Source: Endocalyx cinctus (lineage: Eukaryota > Ascomycota > Sordariomycetes > Amphisphaeriales > Apiosporaceae). From it: a DNA stretch of 64,000 bases. Below are positions 49,591 to 64,000 of the stretch, one piece after another (position 1 is the stretch's first letter; each line of letters opens with the position of its first letter). The stretch covers positions 2,081,345 to 2,145,344 of the forward strand of contig BCKC01000008.1 in NCBI GenBank assembly GCA_001600455.1, written 5' to 3'. A program made the position numbers and the translations under genes. The notes under the pieces were generated by a model, which saw only the letters and a list, made by a program, of their open reading frames with translations, had not been told where the DNA came from and did not search any database.

Positions 49591-49788
49591 CTATCCAAGG
49601 CAGTCCATTGCTAACGCCTCACTTTCAGCATTTTGTGCAGCTTTTTCCTCACCGCCAACAAGGTTCCTAATTACAGTGTGCGCCCCGCCTCGAATGAATG
49701 CCACCCTAGCACCCTCAATTAGCACCATTACAGGCTCAAAATCCATTGTTGAGACCTGTTCAGGGCGTTTTACTTGATCTCTAGCTGG
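49591..49788 (-). pseudogene. Unrecognised 65-codon open-frame relic
   Basis: Minus-strand open frame bounded by TGA and TAG with protein-like content (VMVLIEGARVAFIRGGAH, then NLVGGEEKAAQNAESEALAM). It has more balanced codon use than its surroundings and no start codon for the first 15 residues. It may be a fragment of an older gene or mobile element; the opposite strand is also open. Family unknown. Confidence 0.3.
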
Positions 49789-51234
49789 TCAATAGGTATT
49801 TCACATCCTCCTAGCACTCTCCATTTACTCGTTTTTATTCCGACTATTTTATTTAAGCGTAGAAGTGACGTACTCGAGATAGCTAGAGGTCTGTAAACAA
49901 CCACGACGTGAAACTTCGACATTTTTGCCGTAAATACCAGAGTCTACCGATCTACAGAAGAAAAGACAGGATCCTCGAAGCTCGATTCGATAATTACGAA
50001 GAATACAGATAATGCTAGGGACGGTGCCAAACAGGAAAACAAAATGAAATACGAGCCTTTCACGAATTACCCGTTGGGCGGCTGAAACTGCTTCAAGAAA
50101 GATGACTTTGGCGAAAAATCAAATGAAAGAACTGGATAAACTGAGCTATACTCTGGAGTTGGCTGGCTCTAGCATCCCAGGCTGTATTATACAGTCCCTC
50201 TTTTCAACCTACTCTCCTGACAAAAGCGTTAGAAATGTTGTGCTCGCTTACCTTCGAAAGGAAAATTACAGATTAATAATACATTCCGAAACAGATCCCG
50301 AGAAACTCCAGCTTTGTGTGTTATCATAGAAGCCGATATATTACGTCTAAGAGAGGATCTTCTACGATACATCTCCAATACTCCCAACGAAAGATTCATC
50401 GGGCATTCATTCAAAAATTCCATGGCTTTCTATACGCTCACGCTTCTTTACGAAAATACTCAGCAGCTGTATCCACCAAACAATCAGAAAGAAATGCCAG
50501 AGAATCCAAGAACACTCATACATACCCTTACTTGTACCAGGTGGTAGCTTTTTTCGTAGGCTCCGGGATCACTCTCACCATCTCGACCATCGTTTCATAG
50601 TTAATATGAGCATTTAGTGCCATAATTCTGTGTGCGAAAGTTTTGTGCAGGTCTCTGGTACTTCCGATCATTATTTACAGAAGTAACGGCGATGCTGTAC
50701 AGACACAGCTATTGGTACCATCTGCTGGTCCAGGTATGTTTGTTCTCGGAGTACTACTACTACTGATGGACTTAGGTCCGGCTGAAGGACACACAGCAAG
50801 GTACCAGTCACTGAGTTTTGCAGGTATTCTGGGTGCGTTGTACTCCCAGCGATTAATAGTACAGGTACTACCTACCACGAAATAGACCATCGTCAACCAT
50901 GACATTGGCAATAACGAGAGCTGACCAACTATTCAATAATTCAGTCAATCGCCAGCCTGTTCCTCGCCAGAATAATATCCATCAGTAAGCAGCTGTTTGG
51001 CACAAGTTCCTCCCCATTACCCTCCTACGTACAGCGAACAAGTTTCCAGCGAAAAGACGGACCGAGGATGGACATCTTTTAGGCGGGAATATGGCATGTT
51101 AAAACAAATTGAAAAACGAAAATATAGAGGGTTCAGCCGAAAGTCAGAAACGAGGCACCTAAGTACAACAATAAGGAGGGCTTCTACATCGGTGCGGGAT
51201 AGGGATGGCGGCCGACCAACAAAGGTGTGTACGC

Positions 51235-51360
51235 ATATTACATTGCATCCTTATCCGAGGCTCTCGCTTGCGTTACGATCCTGCCCTTGCGTAACATCAC
51301 GCTGAAATAAACCGCATCTACTACCAATATACCCATATATATTTTTCAAAACGATGCTAA
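51235..51360 (+). repeat. Diverged ~125-bp repeat, copy 1
   Basis: Shares ordered blocks with 52,312-52,437: CTTATCCGAG, a GCGTT-CGA segment, ACCAATATA, CCCATA and a TTTTC-AAACG block. Confidence 0.5.
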
Positions 51361-52311
51361 TTAAATTTGGTCTGTTGAAGATGCTTTCGACGGACGCCCC
51401 GAGCAATCATATATAAACCTTTCGCCAGCCGTCTGTGACAGGTATGTGCCCATATACTGACTGCTAATCATGTCCTGATTATAACAAGTATTCTACTCGA
51501 TATTTCTACTTCCATATATTTGCCATTGGAAGTATATATTTACTGACATTCCTCGTCTCTTTAGGATGATTACGATCCACGATGATTACAATCCACGCAG
51601 GAATGAACACTCACACACTCCTTAATTAACAACGAAATACTATCTTCTGGTCTCCTTCTCTTCAGTGAATCGATGCCTCAAATTAGAGAGATCAACTCAG
51701 TCGTATAGAACAAGCAGAATGCGTCGAAGAAACGTCTCATACCCACTAAGTCCAGTTCACCGATAAAGATAATAGCTGGGGCCTTTCCCACGCTTAGGTC
51801 AGAAGCCATATTTGAAACAATTTAACAAAAAAGAGTATAAAAAGATCGAATCAATTTGAAGGAACGAAGGTAGAAATCTTGAACGAGATATATTTTTCCT
51901 CCGCCCACCGATGCCAACGACGCCTGTTTGTGTTCTCAAAAATAGCCTTCCGAGCATTTGCAACGGCAGGGATTTTACCTATCGCTACAGTCGAAAGTTT
52001 GGCGTCGAGCGCAGAAACAGGGGTGACTCTCCTGATCGAGAGGTGATAATTGTGAAAGCTGCAACATAATTAGGGGAGATACACATTCTCTAGAGATGCC
52101 TATAACTTTAGGTACAGGGAAATAGAACTCGTTGTTGAACGAGGAGCTATGAAGGTATGCCTGAGTCTCTAAGATCTTCTATCCAGTTAATACTATGTTT
52201 TAAGAAAAACCCTGTCACTGCTTCGCTTTCACTTCTGACTTTGAAATAATTACAGGCTCAGACTTTTCTGTAAGCTTCGAGCTTACCTCCAGCCTACGAA
52301 GGAAAGGTATT

Positions 52312-52437
52312 ACTTTACATTCTTATCCGAGACAACCAGTAGCGTTTCGACCCTCTCCTCGCATACTCCAAGGCAATAGAACGACTATCACTTTACCAAT
52401 ATAATTACCCATACACATTTTCGAAACGGCCATAACA
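52312..52437 (+). repeat. Diverged ~125-bp repeat, copy 2
   Basis: Partner of 51,235-51,360 in the same orientation; similarity is patchy, so the pair is old. Confidence 0.5.
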
Positions 52438-52506
52438 AGAGTCATTAGGACCACCGCAACTATTGGAGATGGGTCGCACAGCTGTCTGGCGTGATACCGA
52501 GCCACC

Positions 52507-52700
52507 TGTAAAAAGTAGGGGTCTACCGGAGTGAGGGTACAGCACGCATACTACCAGCTACGTAGGTATAAGGCTAAAAAATACACAAACTCTGGCCCTC
52601 TCGCCATACTAAATATATGGGAGAGAGGGCGCATACGTACATACATCGTAATAATACATTCACACCAGGGTAGCTGGTAGCTACCTCGCACCTGGAACCA
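52507..52700 (-). mobile_element. LTR-A copy 7 (full length)
   Basis: Minus-strand copy of about 194 bp, starting TGGTTCCAGGTGCGAGG and ending CCCCTACTTTTTACA. Plus-strand flanks are CCACC (52,502-52,506) and CCATC (52,701-52,705), differing by one C/T change, a plausible mutated target duplication. Confidence 0.85.
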
Positions 52701-53044
52701 CCATCCTTTCCACTATCACGAAAAGAGCTCAAGTAATAGCACCTGGATGAATAGCGTCAACATTCGTGCTTTCGAGCACTGCTGTCAAAGAGAGGGAAGA
52801 CCTAGGTACTGCCTATACACGAAGGGAACAGAAAGAGTGAGTTACACTGCATGAAATAAACCTCAAGATTGGTTGCTATACCCTGCGACTGAATCCAATG
52901 AATTCAAGTTTCTATTATTTCTTCCCCTCAACACATTCTTATTATACTCGTCACCTCTACAAGATAACAAGAATAGCTAACGAATAATATGATTTATATG
53001 TTATTTAGGTTATTATAATCATCGGGTCAGATTTGATTAAATTA

Positions 53045-53150
53045 ATCCCTTTCGACGCCGACGAACCCTCGCCCCGAATCTCCCCCAGATTTCAATTATA
53101 ATTCCTCTCGAAGCCGACGAGCCCTCCCCCGAATCTTCCCCCCTTTTAAA
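53045..53150. repeat. Imperfect ~57-bp tandem duplication
   Basis: Two units beginning CTTTCGACGCCGACGAACCC and CTCTCGAAGCCGACGAGCCC, each followed by CCCCGAATCT/CCCCCGAATCTTCC. On the minus strand they read as Glu/Gly/Ser-rich coding relic (EDSGEGSSASRG). Confidence 0.6.
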
Positions 53151-53187
53151 AGAGCTTCCTAACGATATACTCTACCGACGTCGTCCC

Positions 53188-53371
53188 TGTGAAAAATAGG
53201 ATACCGGAGTGAGGGTACAGCACGCACGATACCAGCTAGGTAAGGGTAGGATAGGGCTCTCTCTTCATACGAAATATCTGGGGGGAAGGCCATATATCTA
53301 TATACATCGTAAGAACATATTCAGACCAGAGCAGCTGGTAGCTAGCTGGCACCCGATACCCGACCCTGACA
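53188..53371 (-). mobile_element. LTR-A copy 8 (full length)
   Basis: Minus-strand copy of about 184 bp, TGTCAGGGTCGGGTATCGGG to TCCTATTTTTCACA, with a small internal deletion after GCCCTATCC. Plus-strand flanks GTCCC (53,183-53,187) and GCCCC (53,372-53,376) match at four of five positions. Confidence 0.85.
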
Positions 53372-53376
53372 GCCCC

Positions 53377-54126
53377 AGACACGTTCGCTTTTGTAGCGGA
53401 AAACGAGACAAACTTTTTACAGAAACATATCATTCGTTCGAAGCGGAATAGATGAAGGTTGGATACGGCTTCTAAAAAGAACATCCAGGGGACAAGAAGA
53501 CGACAAGGAAGGGTATTGATTCATCAACATTCTCCAATATCTATCTGTTAAAAGAGGAGGTCACTACAAAGTCGAGATAAATCAAACCAGATTACTCCAG
53601 ACTTACAGTTAATAAGGAGGAGGACGACGAATACTTTCTAAGTAGCTACAATACATACAGGCACTCCTTTCTGCTGAAAGGCTATCAACAGTTGGCTATC
53701 TGATAGACCCGTTTGTTACACGCAGTAGCATTTCGAAAATAATCACAAGAGTTATAAAATCTATAACGCTTAAGATTAAATTAGGGGTTATTTTTTTTAC
53801 AATTATGGTAAAATTTACAGCGGTTGTGAGCGCCCTATAACCCACAGTAATTACAGTACTCACATACATAGCTACTCTAGAAGCTCAGATGTAGAATAAT
53901 CAAGTCTACAGAAGATTGTTATTATCATGGGCGTGCAAGACATCGGTTAAAAATAGAACTTAATTCCACTTGTGTGAATAACTACTTAGTAGCCTCTAAT
54001 AACAACTAGAAACAGATAGCAGCCGCCTGAACGCCTAACCAGAAGGCACCGAAACACCTATTTAGCAAGAAATATATTTACTTTTTCTTTTTCTTTATAA
54101 CACTTTTCTCAGCCCCCCTTTTTCCT
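53377..54126. other. Spacer between the transposon block and ARG5,6
   Basis: AT-rich sequence downstream of ARG5,6 with no gene; only an 80-codon chance open frame runs across the end of LTR-A copy 8. Confidence 0.5.
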
Positions 54127-58840
<4,714 letters not shown>

Positions 58841-59766
58841 TTATTTTTGGGTGACGACAACTAGAAGAGAAAAAAAAACGTTAGACTAGATTTAGTAATT
58901 TGCACACACAAAGGATAACTTACCAGGAACGACAATGACAATAATGAGAATGATGACACCAGCAATAAGGCACATTCGCATCTTCATGTCCTTCCACCAC
59001 ATCTGCTTGCGTACACGGTTGGCGCCACGACGGAAGCCCTGAGCTGAAACGGCTAGGTTATCTGTCTTGTCCTGAAGAGCGTCCAAACGTTCACCGCGCT
59101 GAGAAACTTTGTTGATGTTTTCTCGCATCACGCCAACTGTGTCATCAATTTGCTACAAAGAAATTAATTAGTAAACCTGTTAATAGACTAATATTGATGA
59201 CAGATTAGATTATTCCCGGATCGCAGAAAAAAAAAAAGGCGTCATGTTGATCAGTGTCGCATTCAAATCAAGATCTGTAATGAATTATTGTCGAATGCTT
59301 GAAGAGGTTATGTTATTGCTTGACTTGTTGGATGTTTGTCGCGTGATGGTGAATGGTGATACAAAGCGTGATCGAAGAACATCTCCGGGTCAACAAGATG
59401 AATCGTCCCCTTTATCGCCGTCATTTCTTTTAAATCCTACCAAAAGTGAAAATGTATTCAGGGGGCGAACGATGATTTTCGTTATCGGAATGCGAAATGG
59501 AATCGTGAGGTAGGGCGAATAAATAAGGTTCGGCCAATTTGTCGTATCGGGACAGATTTATTTACGTAGTTCCGTATTTGTTGACGATCGATTTTTTTTT
59601 TTCGTAATATTTTGCGATCCGAGAACAAAACTATCTAGGGGGATAAAAAAAACGGCGAAAGACTTACTGCTTGAAGGGCTTGAGTTCTGGCATTTCCACC
59701 TTGCTGAGGAGCCGACTGTCCACCAGCGGGGATGTAGGGATCGTAGGGAGCTTCCTGGCCGGACAT
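58841..59766 (-). CDS. Synaptobrevin / R-SNARE (Snc1/Snc2-like), 3 exons
   Basis: Predicted 115-residue tail-anchored protein from exons 59668-59766, 58924-59152 and 58841-58860 (20 nt). Order: short Gly/Gln/Pro-rich N-terminus ([20 protein letters not shown]), then the SNARE motif starting [16 protein letters not shown]. Zero-layer Arg52 is in [10 protein letters not shown]. The juxtamembrane [12 protein letters not shown] and a C-terminal transmembrane helix ([16 protein letters not shown]) follow, with a few lumenal residues. This is the vesicle SNARE for exocytic fusion at the plasma membrane and hyphal tip. The tiny last exon changes the C-terminus from a read-through tail to VVVTQK. Size and layout match fungal Snc proteins. 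Confidence 0.94.
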
Positions 59767-62591
59767 TGTGATTTGTGGTAGATGGATGATTCGCGAAGAA
59801 CGGTAGAGTGTATTTGATGAGGTATCGGAAAGGCGACAGTTAGTTGATCAATAAAAGTTTATTGATGCAATATTGATAATATTGTTGTTTGTTTGATGGA
59901 ACAGGGAAAAATAATATGGTTGGATGGTTGATGTGAGAGACGAGAGAGATGGGTTGAATGAAGAATGAGGAAAGAAAGAGAGGTTGGAAACAGGTTTGGA
60001 ATTTGGGTAGGTTTACTTGATGGTCAAAGGTGGTCAACGGTCCCTTTTTGGGGGTGTTTCTGAGACGTTTTGGCTAAGAAAGGGTCCCACGCCAGAGAAT
60101 CACCTGTTTCGGGCTGTGCTAAATAACCAATCTATCCACTGTAAAATATCCTTGCCAGGCTCCAATTTTAACGTATTTGTAGCGTAGTGTACACTACAAA
60201 TCTCTACGTAGTTCTGCGCACTTTTACATACTATGTAGTAAAGATGGGCGGCAAATCCGATGATGATCAATCAGGATCTTTCTACTTTGAGTTCCATCTG
60301 ATTGAAGGATCTTCGCTGATTGAAGGGGAATAATAATTCTTATTTTTCCTTATTTTTCCTTATTCTACAAAAGAATCAAACGCATATTTACCTGAACTGT
60401 TCGCATCTGATTTAGACATGGTTCCGTAGGTACCATTTTCAGGTAGTCAGGTAGTATGCGCACAGGTACCTACCTAAGTAGGTCGTAAGTGTAAGAGCCT
60501 AGCGGTAATAGGTACTATTGAATTGACGCAAGGGTTCGCTAGGGCACAGATACCACCTAATTGTACGGAGGATTACCTATATCCATGGATATCTATGTAA
60601 TTGTACAGCTGAACACTACACTAGGTCAAGTACTTGTAAGTCTTGAGGATCCCATACGATCGAGCATTACGCAATCTCTAGAGGCGCTTCACTCACTAGC
60701 CACAATTGATACGTTTCTACCGTTACGGAGTACGGATTACATATTGATGAGATCCATTTAGCTGACAAGCCGCTGACAACTAGGAGTGGCTCGTTCTATA
60801 TTCACCTGAGGAAGATTCCAAATTCATACCTTTTTACCTAGGTATACATCCATGGATACGGAGAGGATAGTACTTACACGTAAGTAACCTAGTAAATTAT
60901 GCATAAATTATGAAATTGTATATACTGCACTATTATACATAAAACATATCCACCTCTCGACCGGAGTTCAAATGAACGGATGAACTAACTGTTACTAGGT
61001 AACCCTTGAAGACTTGAAATTTGGTTACCTAGCCCATATTTATCATTTAAGCATCTCAAAACATTCAAGTAAACAAACCATCTTATTTACAAGGGCTGAA
61101 GGGGTAACAATCATATACAAGTATGTTAGCATTAGGTATTTATCTGTAATTAGCTATTCACCTGGTGATACAGCCCGGAAGAGCTCATATTTAATGTGGT
61201 TACATATACGGGCTGACGGGGTCGACGGTCGGAAAAATCAGAGCATATTCCGTATTCCGCTCTGAAATACCGATTCCTCAAATTCCAGGAATGGATAAAT
61301 TGATTTGAACAAAAGCGTAGCACCAGCCTACACGGATCAATATTTGCTCCAATTCAGTCCCCAACAGAGAAACTCACGTAAGATACTCAGTGTATGTAAA
61401 CATTCCCAGGCCTACTACCAACTAGAACTAGTAAGTAGTGACCTAGTATGTTCTACCGTGTACATGTAGGTAAATAATCCCAAGTAGGTCAATAGCTTTT
61501 TGCAAGAATCTATGGATCGAAATAAACTTTGTATGACTTAGTTATATAAGACAATAAAAGACAAGAGCATAAGTTGAGAAGGTAGAATACTATGGATGCT
61601 AACCTAGTACCCGTGGACGCATCCAACCTAAAATGTCCACGGGTATGGAGAAAAAAAGGATCAGAATTAAGATGCTCCTATAAGGTACTTTTGATCTCTT
61701 ATAAAATAATATGGAGAGCGTGGGTTATTATTAGCGAACACTAAAGGGAACCAGAAACTTATATGTACATACATATCCATGGATCTCGTATACAGCACTG
61801 AAATCTATCCCCGCGTTTACTTTAACTCAAAGTTGATCTTGTCTCGGGAAGTTCGGCGAACTGTCTCATTGGCTACTTATAGTACTTACATACATATACA
61901 TACATATACATACATATACATACATCTCTCCTCAATGAGCTTTGATCTTTCCGAGGTTTAATGCATTCTAGACCTTATAAAGTATCATAGTAGTACCTAA
62001 ACTACCATCGAGCCCGGTTCGAAAAGGTTCCTTTCGCAGAAGAATAAGGTGGACTTTATCTAGATCGTACCCTTAATAGACTCAGTATTTAGTATCGCAG
62101 AATTCCACACTAGAAGCATGTCAGATTTTGTAGAGACACTTTTTCCCTCTCTTTTTGTCCCTGAGGTCAGAAATTATTCGTATTCGTCTGGTCATTTCTA
62201 TTGAAGACCCTAGTCAGTCAACCAACCAATACAGCACAAAAGAGAGTGATTGCTGACCTGAAGAATCTCGTATAGAGACCGGGGTCTTATTGTATCCCTG
62301 TTAAAGAGCTGTCACCGTGAAAGTTTAAAAAAAAACTATATATGTCCAGAAAGGGAAGGAAGTGGGAGAGGCTGTATATGATAAATTTTGTGTCAGGCTG
62401 CGCTGAACCAACCGTCCTTCTCAGCTTCTAACTTAAACATCGCAATTGTAAGCTTTGCAATGTGTCGTTGAAAACAAGTCTTCTAGGATTTATCTTCTTC
62501 TTCTCTATCTTGGTTTTTTTTTCTTGCCTGACCACCTTTGCTTCCCTCTCATGGTAATTTAATACCTCTTTCGCCACATATTTGCACCAGC
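59767..62591. other. 2.8-kb divergent spacer, no gene seen
   Basis: Between the synaptobrevin and GH76 start codons. AT-rich, rich in CTAGGTA-type palindromes (near 60.44, 60.84 and 61.44 kb), with a 10-bp tandem repeat at 61.89 kb and a repeated TTATTTTTCC at 60.34 kb. No recognisable coding sequence. Confidence 0.5.
61886..61925. repeat. 10-bp tandem repeat (TACATACATA)n
   Basis: About four units of the 10-mer with near-perfect period, upstream of the GH76 gene. Confidence 0.85.
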
Positions 62592-64000
62592 ATGTGGTGC
62601 TTGTGGCAAATCCGGCAAAATGTCGCGTTCTCCACAACTTGGCTATTGATATTGGCCCATTTTGGTTCTGCTTACGATCTGGATATAAATTCAACAGGTA
62701 CACTTTTTGCATTCTGGCTTTGGAAATTAGCATTTGAGAACTCCTATTGACTGATTCATTCACTACCTATAGACTCGATAAAAAATGTAGCCAAGCAGAT
62801 GGCGGCGGACCTAGTGTCCATGTACCACGGCGATGAACCCGGCGGCATTCCCGGTCTTTTGCCAGACCCGTACTACTGTATGTTCGAAACGAGAGACAAA
62901 ACTGTAGAGCTTGCTCCAATACTAACAAATTGCATCAGGGTGGGAAGGCGGTGCTTTTATGGGCTCCCTCGTCGATTATTGGTACTATACCGGAGACGAC
63001 ACTTACAATGATATCACTACAGAAGGCCTGCTTTTTCAAGTTGGCCCCGACAGGGACTACATGCCACCCAATCAGACCCTCACCGAAGGCAACGACGATC
63101 AAGGATTCTGGGCCATGGCCGTCATGTCCGCCGCCGAATACAAGTTCCCGAACCCGCCCGACGGGCAACCGCAGTGGCTAGCGCTCGCGCAGGCCGTCTT
63201 CAACACCCAAGCCACCCGGTGGGACACGGAGCACTGCAACGGCGGCCTGCGCTGGCAGATCTTCACCTGGAACCAGGGCTACAACTACAAGAACTCAATC
63301 TCCCAGGCCTGCTTCTTCAACGTCGCCGCGCGGTTGGCCCTCTACACGGGGAACTCGACGTACGCGGACTGGGCCGTCAAGACGTGGGATTGGATGGTAA
63401 ACGTGAAGTTCATCGACGAGAACTACCGAGTCTACGACGGCGCGCACATCGACGACAACTGCACGACCATCACCCCGTACGAGTTCTCCTACAACGTCGG
63501 CGCTTACCTCATCGGCGCCGCCGCGATGGTGGCGTACTCGGATAACGCGAATCAGACGACCGATACCGATATGTGGCACGAGCGAGTCGACGGGCTTCTC
63601 AACGCCACCGAATTCGTCTTCTTTTACGGAAACGACACCGCCGATAAAGTCATGATCGAGATCGCCTGCGAGCCCGTGAACCTATGCGACACGGATCAGC
63701 AATCGTTCAAAGCATACCTGAGCAGATGGATGGCGGCCACGACGAAATGGGCCCCCTGGACGTACGACCGCATCAAGACCCTCCTAGGAAACTCGGCTAC
63801 GGCCGCTGCTCGGCAATGCGTCGGTGGTAGCAACGGACGTCTGTGCGGCTTGAAATGGGCGAACAACAGCGGCCAGTGGGACGGCACGTCGGGCGTCGGG
63901 GAGCAGATGGCCGCGATGGAGGTGGTCCTGGCCAACATGATCCAGGAAGCCGACGCGCCCGTGACGGGCCAAACGGGCGGGACGAGCCAAGGCGACCCCT
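62592..64000 (+). CDS. GH76 mannan endo-1,6-alpha-mannosidase (DCW1/DFG5 type), 3' end cut by window
   Basis: Partial: exons 62592-62697, 62773-62877 and 62939 to beyond 64000, giving 424 codons in the window. It starts with a signal peptide (TTWLLILAHFGSA then YDLD). The GH76 core follows: HGDEPGGIPGLLPDPYY-WWEGGAFMG across intron 2, the catalytic pair Asp123-Asp124 in EGNDDQGFWAM, CNGGLRWQIFTWNQGYNYKN, DGAHIDDNC and NGRLCGLKW. Several N-glycosylation sequons (NQT, NST, NAT, NDT) fit a cell-surface protein. Dcw1/Dfg5 enzymes are GPI-anchored and act on GPI-glycan mannose to attach proteins to cell-wall glucan, so a Ser/Thr-rich tail with a GPI signal is expected beyond the edge. The sequence at the edge is entering a Gly/Thr/Gln-rich stretch. 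Confidence 0.93.

Larger units (their letters stand above)
49800..52500. other. Gene-poor interval with possible coding relics
   Basis: Short plus-strand frames at 50.10-50.33 and 50.31-50.55 kb overlap in different phases (KELDKLSYTLELAGSS; EADILRLREDLLRYISN) and could be one frameshifted relic. A 50.64-50.89 kb frame has a hydrophobic segment (GPGMFVLGVLLLLMDLG). None resembles a family I know. A diverged ~125-bp repeat pair lies at 51.24-51.36 and 52.31-52.44 kb. Confidence 0.3.

Noticed and set aside
45349..53371. Interpretation of the ~195-bp repeats as a CRISPR-like or SINE array
   Set aside because: Spacing is irregular and the copies lie in both orientations, with TG...CA ends and near 5-bp duplications. 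No pol III box pair or 3' tail is visible, so an LTR origin fits better.

Overview
This is nuclear DNA of a filamentous ascomycete (Pezizomycotina, probably a sordariomycete-type fungus; that rank is inference). The evidence is short GT-AG introns with CTAAC-type branch points, monocistronic genes on both strands separated by AT-rich spacers, and fungus-specific families: Zn2Cys6 regulators, DUF6594, the SSK1 response regulator, a TRP/ML-like channel, the fused ARG5,6 enzyme and a GH76 cell-wall mannosidase. Exon structures below were built by hand from splice motifs and family continuity, so they are predictions.

Layout. 0-10 kb: an mpaB/Lcp-like (DUF2236) protein, a Zn2Cys6 transcription factor transcribed away from a seven-exon amidase, then a DUF6594 membrane protein. 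11-14 kb: an orphan secreted/membrane protein and the mitochondrial ribosomal protein mS45. 15-30 kb: the HOG-pathway response regulator SSK1, a large TRP/ML-like membrane protein, a gene-empty 4.2 kb spacer and an Arg/Ser-rich conserved protein. 31-42 kb: ATP sulfurylase (MET3), an HSL-type alpha/beta hydrolase, aspartate-semialdehyde dehydrogenase (HOM2) and an RRM-like protein. 42-54 kb: 12 kb without an intact gene. 54-64 kb: the bifunctional arginine enzyme ARG5,6, a synaptobrevin and the 5' part of a DCW1/DFG5-type GH76 gene cut by the window edge.

The 42-54 kb block is a transposon graveyard. I could align seven full or partial copies of one ~195-bp element, plus a short end fragment. 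In one orientation each reads TGTCAGG...TTCACA, and three or four have imperfect 5-bp flanking duplications, so they look like solo LTRs. They sit in, and interrupt, a decayed minus-strand reading frame whose in-frame stops are nearly all TAA/TAG, as C-to-T (RIP-like) mutation of Gln codons would give. A second, different LTR-like unit lies next to its downstream end.

Functionally the intact genes are mostly housekeeping: amino-acid and sulfur assimilation (MET3, HOM2, ARG5,6), stress signalling (SSK1), secretion and wall assembly (v-SNARE, GH76, TRP/ML-like protein) and mitochondrial translation (mS45). A perfect TGAGTCA site lies 158 bp upstream of ARG5,6, as expected for Gcn4/CPC1 control. 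The amidase and its divergent Zn2Cys6 neighbour may be a small regulator-enzyme pair. No rRNA, tRNA or CRISPR array was recognised.
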